Assembly: GCA_017561715.1 (NCBI GenBank)
Contig: JAFZBN010000015.1
Location: 372,001-436,000, forward strand
Origin: Clostridiales bacterium
GTDB lineage: Bacteria; Bacillota; Clostridia; Saccharofermentanales; Saccharofermentanaceae
Length of the DNA: 64,000 nucleotides
Reading direction: 5' to 3'
The notes below the pieces were generated by a model. The model did no database searches, was not told the origin of the DNA, and was given only the letters and a program-made list of their open reading frames with translations. This document shows, in pieces, positions 31,550 to 40,838 of this stretch (within the stretch, counting starts at the first letter, position 1; every line of letters begins with the position of its first letter). A program made the translations under genes and the position numbers.

Positions 31550-32731
31550 TTACTTCTTAACAATAACATCCATGATCTTGTTTCCACAAGTCTGGCAGAC
31601 ATATGTGTCGCTGACGGCGCCCACGATCGGAGCGGCGCAGCTCGGGCATGTGTCCTTGACGATCTTCTTCGCAAGAGATGCCTTCAGGGTGCCTTCGTTC
31701 ATATCAAGCGTACAGTGATCCAGATAGTTTCTTCGGATTGCGCCGCGAAGAGATCCGAGTCTCTTCTTCGAAGACTTGACCGAAGGGATCTCCTCTGCCG
31801 GGATGAAAGGCACTTCGACCGTGGAAAAATACTTCGCGGTCTTTTCCGCTTCGATGACGTATCTGATGCGGAAAGCTCTTCTCAGCGCGAGAATGACCAT
31901 GATCACCGCGAGAACGCCGAAGAAAATGATCACGCCGATCAGTTCTTTTCGAATGGACGCATAATCATAAAGGTGATTATCCGGGTTCAGGATCGTCTTA
32001 TTGAGATATTCCTTATCGTTGTACTTACTTGCCTGATCAAAGATAGCGATGGCACTGATCGCAAGCGCGCCGAGAGCAGCTACGACATAACAGAAGAAGA
32101 TCCTTTTCTGCATGTCGAGATTCTTCTTCTCGTAATAGCTCGGGTTATTGTGACCCTTGGAGATCTCGCTCGAAATGCTGTAGAAACGATCGCCGGCGAG
32201 TACTTTTGCAAAGACATCGGAACTTCCGCAGTAATTACAGTGACCTGCAAAGTAGTCCTTCTTCTCGACAGGCGCGCCGCAGTTTTTACACTCGCAGAGC
32301 GTTGTCTTACTGAAAAGCTCGATCTTGGTCTTGCCGTCGATATTCTTAAAAGAATACTTCTTCATGTAAAGCACTTTGTAAAGCGCAAGCTCGATCCTTA
32401 CGAGCCATGCGGGCTTACCCGTTACCTCGGCAAGATCCGAAAAGTCGATGACACCGTCGAGGGATTGTTCGAAGTAGCTCGAATAGAAATAGGCGTTACC
32501 GATCATCATGCGAGAGAACGAAACGACGACCAGCGCGACGATCGCATACTCAAGCCACTCGATACAGCCGGGCATCGCCTTGCAGTGAAGGAACGTGTCG
32601 ATGTCATCGTGATAGGTGGCAAAGAGGTCAAGCATAACGGTCACCGACATAAAAATGAGGGCGACCGCTGCAATGATCAAGAGGACATTCTTGATCTTAA
32701 AAATCTTCAAAAGTTTTTCTTTAATGTACAT
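31550..32731 (-). CDS. Membrane protein with two zinc ribbons
   Basis: This 393-residue protein is of unknown function. TM segments lie at about 15-38, 58-77, 212-232 and 263-285. Two cytoplasmic zinc ribbons are seen: CECKNCGAPV...CNYCG in the middle and CPSCAAPI...CQTCG at the C-terminus. Its ribosome site is AAGGAAAAGCAC directly before the ATG, and that includes the dispersed AAAAGCAC motif at 32732. It is downstream of the 37-residue peptide gene and may be co-transcribed with the transglutaminase-like gene. Confidence 0.65.
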   Translation of the reverse strand: MYIKEKLLKIFKIKNVLLIIAAVALIFMSVTVMLDLFATYHDDIDTFLHCKAMPGCIEWLEYAIVALVVVSFSRMMIGNAYFYSSYFEQSLDGVIDFSDLAEVTGKPAWLVRIELALYKVLYMKKYSFKNIDGKTKIELFSKTTLCECKNCGAPVEKKDYFAGHCNYCGSSDVFAKVLAGDRFYSISSEISKGHNNPSYYEKKNLDMQKRIFFCYVVAALGALAISAIAIFDQASKYNDKEYLNKTILNPDNHLYDYASIRKELIGVIIFFGVLAVIMVILALRRAFRIRYVIEAEKTAKYFSTVEVPFIPAEEIPSVKSSKKRLGSLRGAIRRNYLDHCTLDMNEGTLKASLAKKIVKDTCPSCAAPIVGAVSDTYVCQTCGNKIMDVIVKK

Positions 32732-32779
32732 GTGCTTTTCCTTAAGTCTGATGATTAGGATTCTATCCTATCAAACAGA

Positions 32780-32893
32780 TCAGTCATCTGTCCAATCGGA
32801 ATCGGCACCACTATCACCTTCCCCGCTTGTGACGATCACATCCGCACATTCAAACTCAATGATTTCTAATGTTAATCTTTTATATTCTTCCAT
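32780..32893 (-). CDS. 37-residue acidic peptide
   Basis: The short gene encodes a peptide starting MEEYKRLTLEIIEFECADV and ending in a Gly/Ser/Asp-rich tail (SGEGDSGADSDWTDD). An excellent ribosome site, AAAGGAGATCAAAAA, precedes the ATG. It starts 13 bp after the stop of the secreted transglutaminase-like gene on the same strand. The L-E-I-I-E-F-E/C-x-x-D-V-I-x-T-S layout followed by a Gly-rich tail is one I recall from many unannotated clostridial peptides, possibly precursor peptides; that recollection needs a search. It has no signal peptide. Confidence 0.65.
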   Translation of the reverse strand: MEEYKRLTLEIIEFECADVIVTSGEGDSGADSDWTDD

Positions 32894-32906
32894 TTTTTGA
32901 TCTCCT

Positions 32907-34850
32907 TTACGGTTCCCATCCGACATAGCGGCAAGCGGCTGCATAATAATCATAAAGGGCTACCATAGCCAGTTGCTTCTCATGGGAGAAGCGGTTCCCG
33001 TTATTTGTCAGAACAGAGTTGACATAGGACAAAACGCAGACATTACCTCCGCTTCCATCACCAAGATTGACCATCGGAAACCACTGGCCGTAATAGTATG
33101 GCGGAAGTCCCGATACACTTCGTGTATACCAGGTTACATTATCTTTTTCGATCGTATCCATATTCAAGGATCCGTACTTCAATGTGCAATAGACATTCAG
33201 CGTGATCTTCTCATTCATCGTCAGAGAATAGGCCGATCGATCAAATGCGTTGTTCGTCGGCTTCTGGAATGCATAAGAAGCTACATTCGATTTTACTGTT
33301 GCGATATAAGAATCCGAAAAATCAGAGTATTTCGTGATATCCGCGTGATGACTTCTCTTATCTTTCCAGCCATCTGCTGTTTTCGACTGAAGCTGCATGT
33401 AGTATCCGTAATTCTGAAGCGCGTTGACGATATCGAGCACTTTCTGATCGTAACCGCCATGATCGCGGATATACTGGCAGTACTGCTGCGCAGAATACTG
33501 ATCCGTGATCCTGTCGTTCCCGTAATGGAGCGTCGCTGTGATGTTATCGGCAAATTCCATCGCGCTGATCTCACAAGTATACCAATAGAAGTTATCGCCG
33601 TAAGAAGCCGGAGTTGCTTCTGCCTGATCAAACGTGACCTGTTCTCTTCTTCCGTCTTCAACGACAAAATCTACATAAACGTCTTCTTTTGTCACAGCTT
33701 CCGGAATGTATACCATGAACTTCACACCGATCGTGTCGTACAGGGATAGTGTATGTCCCAAGAACGACGGGTGCGGATAGTCGACACTGCTCATCGGATA
33801 CTTCGCATAGAATTCAGAAGTCAGGAAATCGTCGTCTCTGGTGTGATTGGTAAAGCTTGCGTCTGACAACAATCGCCACTTCATGAGATAGCACGTATCC
33901 TGATATCCATCTTTAAATCTATACAGAAATTCATTGCTGTCCCAGGTTGAATCTACGTTATAGAACACATTTCCGATCTTTACGATGTTCCAGGCATGAG
34001 GACCTCCGTTTCCGATTCCGGAAATCAGTCTCGTTTCAATTCCGACCTGCTTCAGCATTCTGTAAAGAAGGTTCGCGTATCCCTGACAAACAGCTGTGCC
34101 CTGGCACAGTGCCGCATAAGCGGTATACTTCAGTTTGTAAGAGTCGTCGTTCAAATTATCATAGTCATAAGTAACATTTCTGCAGATATAATCATAAATC
34201 GCGATGAATTTATCGTAATCTGACTTGCCGTTGAGATTTAAAGATGACAGTACCTGGTCGATCTTAGTAGCGACAGCCGCTTCCTGCTCCGCTGTCGTGT
34301 AGTAGTAGAAAGGATAATTAAATGTGATCGTATTTCCATAACCTGAAATCTTTATATGCTTCGGGTTACCGGTTTCACTATCAATTTCAACATTATACTG
34401 TTTCTTTATGTAGTCCCCTTCATTAGGCACGTCCGTAATGGCAAAGCACTCCGCTAAAATTGCGTCCGAGGCGGCTTGCAAGGAATCGTTGTCGATCGTT
34501 GAACCCTCCGGGAAGATATAAGTTACGGTACACGGAGTCTGACGATTTTTCATGATCTCGCGCAATGCCGCGCCCGCTTCCTCGAGAGTTGTATATCCGG
34601 CAGCGCCTCTTGTCTTCGTATTTGAAGCAGTCTTATCATTCGAGAGAATATCATCGAGATTACTTGTATCTACCTCAGGTGCGACTACATCGGTTTCAGA
34701 ATTTGACAGCGCTTTCGCTGCCGCGTTCACGCTCGCCTTTCCTTTGTCTGCCATGACTGTTGCAGGGATCAGAGAGATCACCATGCAGATGGTAAGTAAT
34801 ACCGACAGCCACTTTCTATTCAGTTTTATACGATTTGCCTTGTTATTCAT
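32907..34850 (-). CDS. Secreted transglutaminase-like (cysteine protease fold) protein
   Basis: The 647-residue protein has a signal peptide (basic start, then WLSVLLTICMVISLIPATVMA). A transglutaminase-like core lies at about 195-320 with the triad Cys in GTAVCQGYANL, His in GGPHAWNIVKI and Asp in YNVDSTWD. A long C-terminal part rich in Tyr and Asn follows, with no domain I recognise. Such proteins act on the cell surface as proteases or cross-linkers. It has no sortase or dockerin signal. A 37-residue peptide gene follows 13 bp later. Confidence 0.85.
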   Translation of the reverse strand: MNNKANRIKLNRKWLSVLLTICMVISLIPATVMADKGKASVNAAAKALSNSETDVVAPEVDTSNLDDILSNDKTASNTKTRGAAGYTTLEEAGAALREIMKNRQTPCTVTYIFPEGSTIDNDSLQAASDAILAECFAITDVPNEGDYIKKQYNVEIDSETGNPKHIKISGYGNTITFNYPFYYYTTAEQEAAVATKIDQVLSSLNLNGKSDYDKFIAIYDYICRNVTYDYDNLNDDSYKLKYTAYAALCQGTAVCQGYANLLYRMLKQVGIETRLISGIGNGGPHAWNIVKIGNVFYNVDSTWDSNEFLYRFKDGYQDTCYLMKWRLLSDASFTNHTRDDDFLTSEFYAKYPMSSVDYPHPSFLGHTLSLYDTIGVKFMVYIPEAVTKEDVYVDFVVEDGRREQVTFDQAEATPASYGDNFYWYTCEISAMEFADNITATLHYGNDRITDQYSAQQYCQYIRDHGGYDQKVLDIVNALQNYGYYMQLQSKTADGWKDKRSHHADITKYSDFSDSYIATVKSNVASYAFQKPTNNAFDRSAYSLTMNEKITLNVYCTLKYGSLNMDTIEKDNVTWYTRSVSGLPPYYYGQWFPMVNLGDGSGGNVCVLSYVNSVLTNNGNRFSHEKQLAMVALYDYYAAACRYVGWEP

Positions 34851-35087
34851 AATTCACGGCCTCCCCTATCGTATTATCTCATTATTATTTTACTGGCAGA
34901 TTACCGTTATATCAACTTTTGGTAGTTTTTCACCAATAATTCTGTCAATTTTGCTTTACTTTTATACGCTTTCATATATCTTATTTAGGTGTGAGTAGTG
35001 CTATAATTACCCCGTTGTATTTCATCAGACAGCATGTCATCACGTTGAAAACACACAAAAAACAAAGAATTTGAGGAGAACAGAATT

Positions 35088-35537
35088 ATGAAGACAGTTA
35101 AGAAAATGGCTGCAATCGTTCTCGTAGGCGCTATGGCTCTTTCCATCGCTGCTTGCAAGAAGAGTGCAAAGGTATCCGCTGATGATTTCAAGAAGACTTG
35201 CGAAGAAGCTGGTCTGACAGTTGAAGAAGGCGAAGAAGATGGCCTGAAGGCATCTATCTCTGCTAAGAACGAGGATGGTTCTCTTGAGATCAACTTTATG
35301 CAGGCTGAGAGCACAGACGATGCTAAGGACGGTTTCGAATACTTCACAAGCAGTGTTGATACACTCGAGGCTATGGGCGCTGAAGTTGATAAGAGCAGCA
35401 CAAAGATCGAGGCTTCTGTAGGAGATCAGATGTACATGTACGCTGTACGTTCCGGTGACACAATCATCACAGTTTCCGCTGCCGGCGCAGACCAGATCAG
35501 CACAGCTAAGGACGTCGTTAAGAAGCTCGGTATCTAA
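35088..35537 (+). CDS. Small lipoprotein, tandem copy 1
   Basis: The 149-residue lipoprotein has signal MKTVKKMAAIVLVGAMALS and lipobox IAAC followed by KKSAK. The acidic mature domain (about 125 residues) has the pattern of a small alpha/beta domain. It is a clear paralogue of the next gene: the same signal peptide, VSxDxFKKxCEExGLTVE near the start, and VVKKLGI at the end. GAGGAG lies before the ATG. Function unknown. It has its own terminator. Confidence 0.75.
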   Translation: MKTVKKMAAIVLVGAMALSIAACKKSAKVSADDFKKTCEEAGLTVEEGEEDGLKASISAKNEDGSLEINFMQAESTDDAKDGFEYFTSSVDTLEAMGAEVDKSSTKIEASVGDQMYMYAVRSGDTIITVSAAGADQISTAKDVVKKLGI

Positions 35538-35564
35538 TCTGTAGTTTTCAATTCGTTCAATACA

Positions 35565-35602
35565 AAAGATGGTCACGGGAAACCGAGACCATCTTTTTTT
35601 GT
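35565..35602 (+). terminator. Rho-independent terminator of lipoprotein copy 1
   Basis: AAAGATGGTC and GACCATCTTT form a 10-bp stem around ACGGGAAACCGA, followed by a T-run. The same stem sequence recurs after copy 2. Confidence 0.9.
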
Positions 35603-35737
35603 TCTCCGATCCAACAAAATTGTTATCTGTAATACTTTTTTGATGTTTTTGATGATATAATGACTCCACTGTTCTTATAATTGGGAATATGTTAATCGGG
35701 AACAGAATACATTTTATCAACAAGGGAGAATGGGTTT

Positions 35738-36190
35738 ATGAAGACAGTTAGAAAACTGGCAGCAGTCGTTCTGGTAGGAGCTATGGCTCTTTCCATGGCA
35801 GCTTGTAAGAAAAGCGCTAAGAAGGTATCCGTGGATGAGTTCAAGAAGGCCTGCGAAGAAGTTGGCCTTACAGTTGAAAATCTCGGCGGCGGCGGCGGAA
35901 TGAAAGAAGCATGGGGCTGTGAGAACTCCGACGGTTCTTTGGAAGTAACTTACTGCATCGTTGAGGACAAGGCTGACGCTAAGAAGCAATTTGAGCAGTA
36001 CACAAGCATGGAGGATCAGCTCAAGGAAGCAGGAGCTGACGTTAAGGTCAGCGGTACCAGAATGGAAGCGACCATGGATGGGAAATACATGTTCGCAGTT
36101 CTTGCAGACGATATGTTTGTCAATATCATGGCCTCGGATGCGGACAGTGCCGAAACCGCGAAGATGATCGTAGAAAAACTCGGTATCTGA
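35738..36190 (+). CDS. Small lipoprotein, tandem copy 2
   Basis: The 150-residue paralogue of the preceding gene shares the signal peptide (MKTVRKLAAVVLVGAMALS, lipobox MAAC) and ends IVEKLGI. The domain differs by a GGGGG stretch at about residues 51-55 and by cysteines in AWGCENS and TYCIVED. A TATAAT box lies upstream, so it can be expressed on its own. Function unknown. Confidence 0.75.
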   Translation: MKTVRKLAAVVLVGAMALSMAACKKSAKKVSVDEFKKACEEVGLTVENLGGGGGMKEAWGCENSDGSLEVTYCIVEDKADAKKQFEQYTSMEDQLKEAGADVKVSGTRMEATMDGKYMFAVLADDMFVNIMASDADSAETAKMIVEKLGI

Positions 36191-36214
36191 TCTGAAGCAT
36201 TTCATCTAAAAAGA

Positions 36215-36251
36215 AAAAAGATGGTCTCGGGAAACCGAGACCATCTTTTTT
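36215..36251. terminator. Bidirectional terminator between lipoprotein copy 2 and sbcC
   Basis: AAAAAAGATGGTCTCGG, a GAAA tetraloop, and its perfect complement form a 17-bp hairpin with A and T runs on the two sides. Confidence 0.92.
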
Positions 36252-36297
36252 GTCTGTTTCTTCTCACCCGCCGAAAATCGGTATCAAAACTCTCGTA

Positions 36298-39200
36298 TCA
36301 GAGACCGCTGTCTACTTTGAAGGTGCTTCCGGTCGGTGTCTTTTCGACCTGGATCTGCTGCGGGATGCCGGCGATCAGTTCCTGTCTGTGGCTGATGACA
36401 CCTACGAGTTTGTTGGCACTTGAGAGCGTTGTGAGGACATCCAGCGTGCTTTCAAGCGACTTCTGATCAAGCGTACCGAAGCCTTCATCAACAAAGAGGG
36501 CATCCATCTGAACTCCTCCGAGATTCATGGAAACAGTATCTGACAGGCCGAGTGCCAAGCTCAAAGATGCCTTAAAACTCTCACCGCCGGAAAGATTTCC
36601 GACCGGTCTTTCCTTGCCCGTGTAGTGATCGATCACCTCGAGATCCAGGAAGGTGCTGCTTCTATGTCCGATCGAATCGGTCTTACGCCTGAGTTCAAAC
36701 TGCTGGTCACTCATCGGCAGGAGGCGTCTGTTCGCCGCCGCGATGATGCCGTCAAATCCGGCTCCCTGGATATACTGTTCAAGCGTGATCTTTCCGCTTG
36801 TCGAGGTTCCTCGAACCAGCCTATACAGTCTCTCGCAGATCGCAAATTCATGACAGGAAGAATCAAAGTCATTTCTCTGCGAATCGATATTTCTCTTCTT
36901 CTCTTCGTTGGTCGCGATGCGGTTCAAAAGCACATTCTCCGCTTTGCGAAGTTCCGTAACGGCAGCTTCCTGGTTTGCGCACAGCGCCTGAAGCTCCTTT
37001 ACATCGACAAGAGTTCTTCCTTTTGCATCCTGTTCGGCCTGAGCGAGCTGTTTCTTATTCGTGGCCTGTGCCTGCTTGAACTCGTTGATCTCTTTTTCCG
37101 TCTGAGTAAGAGTCTCTTCATCGGCAACCAGGGCGAGCATTTCTTCGCAGGAAGCAAACTTCAGTTCGGCAAGTTTCTTGTTCATGGAATCCAGAAGATC
37201 CTTTTCATCCTTCTTCTGGCTCTCTAATGTTTCGCCGAGAACCTTAAGTTCGCCGGACACTGCCGTCAGCGCCTGATCGGCTTTGTTCTTCGCCTCATTG
37301 GAGTTCTTAATGAGATCCGTGATCTCCTTATAGACCTTCTGTGCCGCGGCCTTTTCCTGCTCGGCCGTCTTCTTATCCGCGTAGCTCAGGGAAGCAAGCT
37401 CTTTCAGGGTGGTCTGATTCGCGACGATCGCGGAGTCGTTAGCATTCTTCTTTTTCGTCAGTTCTTCTTTTTCTGCGGCGATCGAATTCAGTCCTTCAGT
37501 TGTCGTTTCGCTTTCGGTCTTAGCTGCCGCCAGAAGTTCGCACTCCTTCTGAAGAGAATTCTGAAGAACGATATTCTCCTGGATCTTTGCTGTCAGAACC
37601 GCGTCCGCGGACTTGAGATCTTCAAGCAGTTCATCGAGTTCTTTTTCATCCGTAGAAACGTGCAGCAATTCATGTTCGAGGCACTCTCGCGAAGCTTTCG
37701 TCATCTGAGATTCGTATTCGTCAAGCGCCTTTTTGGCGACCTCTGCGGCCGTTAATGCGGAATTCTTTTTGGTGAGGCTTGCGCTCTCACGATTCTTATA
37801 GCCCTCGAGTTCTTCTTCCGTGATCGACTCGTCCGGAAGTACTGCCAGTTCCGGATGGTGTTCGGAACCGCAGACCGGACACTTCTGGCCATCCATGAGA
37901 TCCTTGGCAAGGATGCCCGCACGGCAGCACTCGAGGATCGTCTCGGCATGGTCGAGTTTGATCTTCTCGGAGTTGTATTCAATCCCCGCGGCAATATAGG
38001 CATCCTGCTTCGCCTTCAGATCGCTCGCACGCTTTGAGCGTTCTTTGACCTGAACATCGAGGATCGCCTTTACATCGGAAGAAAGCTGACTGCACTGTTT
38101 TCCGAAGTTGGCAGCATTCTCTTTTTCAAGAGGCTTGCCTTCAAGAGAAGCGATCGTCTTTTTCAGTTCTTCACTTCTGGTTTTCAAAGCGCTCTCTTTG
38201 TCTTTCAGAGCTTTTTCCTGTTCGGCGATCTTCTTACTCTCTGCTTCCAAAGATGCCAGTGCTTTCTCACACTGCTCTTTCTTTTCGTACTGTTTTTCGT
38301 CCTCGGTGATCTTGAGGATCTTCTTATTGAGTTCGTCTGCCTCTCCGCTTCGAGCTTCCGCGGCTTTGAGCTGCTCACTCAAAAGTTCCGCCTGCTTCTT
38401 GGCGTTCTCTTTATCGGACGTTTTCGAGACGATCAGTTTCTCGGTGGAGGCAACCTCGGAAGACTTCTTCGACCATGAAACATAAACCGGATTGGCTTCA
38501 CGGGACGCTGCTTTCTGACGGATCAGAAGTGCCTCGGTCTCTGTCATCTGAGAAGCACGCTTAGAGAGCTCGATCTTCTCGTTCAGAAGAGCTTCGAGTC
38601 TTGTGATGAAATCGTTATTCGTCTGTGCCTGAGCAAGTTTTTCCTTATTCTTGTTGAGTTCGGACTCGGCCTTTTTCAGCTCGGCAGAGATCACGTCTTT
38701 TCTGGAAGTCTCGGATGCGACCGCTTTGTCGATCATGTCGATGAGGGACTGGATATTCCAGACCATATCTTTAGTTCCGGTCTGCTGTTTCAGGTCCTCG
38801 AGTGCTTCGAACACCGGATCGTCAGCGGCCACGGATACATCGTTAAAGTACTGAGCGATACTCTGGGCGATGCTGTCGGCTTTATCCTTATTGGCATCCA
38901 TCTTGCCTTTGAGAATACCTTCCATCCGCTGGTAACCGGACGTCTGAAAGATGGTACGGAGGATCTCCGTTCTCTTATCCGTCTTGGCATTCAGAAGATC
39001 AAAGAACTCACCCTGGGCGATCATGGCGATCTGCTTGAACTGATTGACATCGATATTCAGGAGTTCTCTGATCCTGTTGTTGACGTCGGTAAGACCTTCG
39101 AGCGGAGCCTGTCCGTCCTCCTGAAGAGAGACTTTTTCGGCTTCCGTGATAAATCCTTCTCCACGCTGCTTCTTACGGGTATACGAAGGCCATCTTTTTA

Positions 39201-39477
39201 CGGTATAGGCACGTCCCTGATGCGTGAAATGGAACTCGACAAAGCTCTCCGCGCTTTCGCTCGCGTACTCACTTCGAAGGTACTTCTCATCACGGTGGGA
39301 CATACTCGTCTTTCCGAACAGGGCATAGCAGATCGCGTCGAAGATCATGGTCTTTCCCGCGCCGGTATTACCCGTGATCAGGAACAGTCCTTTTTCATCG
39401 AATTCATCGAAGTTGATTTCCGGCATCTTTCCGGCGTAGGGACCGAATGCACTGATTATCAATTTAGTCGGCTTCAT
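36298..39477 (-). CDS. sbcC: Exonuclease subunit SbcC
   Basis: SbcC is the SMC/Rad50-like ATPase arm of the SbcCD nuclease, which opens hairpins and trims DNA ends. The 1059-residue protein has Walker A GNTGAGKTMIFDAI near the N-terminus, two long coiled coils, the zinc hook KCPVCGSEHHPE near the centre, signature NLSGGESFKASLSLALGL and Walker B LFVDEGFGTLD at the C-terminus. The ATG at 39477 overlaps the end of sbcD by 14 nt. The role in hairpin cleavage is notable in a region with many long palindromes. Confidence 0.96.
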   Translation of the reverse strand: MKPTKLIISAFGPYAGKMPEINFDEFDEKGLFLITGNTGAGKTMIFDAICYALFGKTSMSHRDEKYLRSEYASESAESFVEFHFTHQGRAYTVKRWPSYTRKKQRGEGFITEAEKVSLQEDGQAPLEGLTDVNNRIRELLNIDVNQFKQIAMIAQGEFFDLLNAKTDKRTEILRTIFQTSGYQRMEGILKGKMDANKDKADSIAQSIAQYFNDVSVAADDPVFEALEDLKQQTGTKDMVWNIQSLIDMIDKAVASETSRKDVISAELKKAESELNKNKEKLAQAQTNNDFITRLEALLNEKIELSKRASQMTETEALLIRQKAASREANPVYVSWSKKSSEVASTEKLIVSKTSDKENAKKQAELLSEQLKAAEARSGEADELNKKILKITEDEKQYEKKEQCEKALASLEAESKKIAEQEKALKDKESALKTRSEELKKTIASLEGKPLEKENAANFGKQCSQLSSDVKAILDVQVKERSKRASDLKAKQDAYIAAGIEYNSEKIKLDHAETILECCRAGILAKDLMDGQKCPVCGSEHHPELAVLPDESITEEELEGYKNRESASLTKKNSALTAAEVAKKALDEYESQMTKASRECLEHELLHVSTDEKELDELLEDLKSADAVLTAKIQENIVLQNSLQKECELLAAAKTESETTTEGLNSIAAEKEELTKKKNANDSAIVANQTTLKELASLSYADKKTAEQEKAAAQKVYKEITDLIKNSNEAKNKADQALTAVSGELKVLGETLESQKKDEKDLLDSMNKKLAELKFASCEEMLALVADEETLTQTEKEINEFKQAQATNKKQLAQAEQDAKGRTLVDVKELQALCANQEAAVTELRKAENVLLNRIATNEEKKRNIDSQRNDFDSSCHEFAICERLYRLVRGTSTSGKITLEQYIQGAGFDGIIAAANRRLLPMSDQQFELRRKTDSIGHRSSTFLDLEVIDHYTGKERPVGNLSGGESFKASLSLALGLSDTVSMNLGGVQMDALFVDEGFGTLDQKSLESTLDVLTTLSSANKLVGVISHRQELIAGIPQQIQVEKTPTGSTFKVDSGL

Positions 39478-40618
39478 GGAATACACCCGCCTCTCTTCCT
39501 ACCATACGCATTACTGCCATTTCTTCCTCAGAAATCTCAACGCCGTAGATCTCCTTATAGAAATCTCCGATCAGATCTTTAAAATCTCTTCCCTTCGCGA
39601 TCTTGGATATGTCGACTTGCTCGACCTCTCGGGTATGCGAGTTGTCGAAGTCGATCTTCACGGTGTACGGATATGTATGCTGTAAGATCAGCATAACGTC
39701 GTTGACGATCTCCTCATCCGTGAGCGTCGCGTAGATAAAGTCATCGGTATCGTGGACGTTTTCGGGCTTTAAGATCTCCGAAAGCGTTCCTCTGAGATGT
39801 CTCATATTTCTCATCGGCACAAGCGGGATCAGATCGATCTTGACGTTTTTGCCGTCGATGGTAATGAGCGGAACACTCTTTTCGTTATTGATCTCGCTTA
39901 AAGAATACTTCAGCGGGGATCCGGCATAGCGGACCTCTTCTCTTCCGACACGCTGCGGTGAATGGATATGACCGAGCGCCACATAGTCGAACTTATCGAA
40001 AAGGTCATAGCCGATCTTCTCGATCGTACCGACATTCAGTGTGGCGACGCCTTCGGAACCGGCCGTCTTCGGATCCTCACCCTTTCCAGAAACGAACTGG
40101 TGCGCCAGAAGGATATTGCAGGCATTCTCGTCGATGTCCGTGTGATCGAGGATCACACGAACGGCATCCTCATAGTTCTCGATCGTCTCGTCCGGATAGT
40201 AGTGTCTTACCTGCGAAGCCTTTACAAACGGCAGAAGATAGAAGTTCACCTCATTTCCGCCGTCGGAAATGACCTGCTTTTCCAGGGTTCCATTAAAGAC
40301 GGCGGAGATATATACGTTGCGGCTTTCGAAGAATCTCTTACCGAAATTCAGACGGTCATCCGAATCGTGGTTACCGGAGATCATGAAGGTCTTTACGTTC
40401 TTTTCCGCAAGACGGCTCAGGAAGTTGTCCAGCAGTTTGGTCGCTTCTTCACTCGGGATGGACTTATCGTAGACATCCCCGCAGATCAGGACACCATCTG
40501 CCGACTCTCTGTCGACGATGTCGAGGATCTGGTCCAATATATATTTCTGGTCACTGTTCAGGTTGAAATCCGCCAGGGTCTTGCCCAGATGCTGGTCTCC
40601 CAGATGAATAAGTTTCAT
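39464..40618 (-). CDS. sbcD: Exonuclease subunit SbcD
   Basis: The 384-residue Mre11-like nuclease subunit starts with the phosphoesterase motif MKLIHLGDQHLGK, followed by LICGDVYD, MISGNHDSDDRL, LLAHQFVSG and ALGHIHSPQ, which hold the metal ligands. The ATG at 40618 has GAGGTG 6 nt before it; an in-frame GTG three codons upstream is less likely. It is the first gene of the sbcDC operon. Confidence 0.96.
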   Translation of the reverse strand: MKLIHLGDQHLGKTLADFNLNSDQKYILDQILDIVDRESADGVLICGDVYDKSIPSEEATKLLDNFLSRLAEKNVKTFMISGNHDSDDRLNFGKRFFESRNVYISAVFNGTLEKQVISDGGNEVNFYLLPFVKASQVRHYYPDETIENYEDAVRVILDHTDIDENACNILLAHQFVSGKGEDPKTAGSEGVATLNVGTIEKIGYDLFDKFDYVALGHIHSPQRVGREEVRYAGSPLKYSLSEINNEKSVPLITIDGKNVKIDLIPLVPMRNMRHLRGTLSEILKPENVHDTDDFIYATLTDEEIVNDVMLILQHTYPYTVKIDFDNSHTREVEQVDISKIAKGRDFKDLIGDFYKEIYGVEISEEEMAVMRMVGREAGVFHEAD

Positions 40619-40747
40619 ATAAATCACCTCGAATATAGTATAAACTATTTTACTGTCCGATTATTGTGCCTACATGGACTTGACAGGGGACTTTTTTCAT
40701 TTTCGAATTTACGAGGCACAGAACAATTTTGCGAATAGCCGTAAGAA

Positions 40748-40776
40748 TTGAATTAAAACCCTGTTGATGATAATAT
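40748..40776 (+). promoter_or_regulatory. Promoter of the wall-polymer module
   Basis: TTGAAT (40748-40753), a 17-bp spacer and TAATAT (40771-40776) lie 60 bp before the first glycerophosphotransferase-like gene. Confidence 0.5.
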
Positions 40777-40838
40777 ACAGATTTGTGGACGGGTGGCTTT
40801 TGAATGCTTGGCGGGCCGTCCCATGGAGAGGAAAAGAA

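Noticed and set aside
31145..32758. Long plus-strand open frame (about 537 codons)
   Set aside because: It lies antisense to the PfkB, membrane and peptide genes, which have clear motifs and ribosome sites. Composition is the Arg/Asp/His-rich type of antisense frames.
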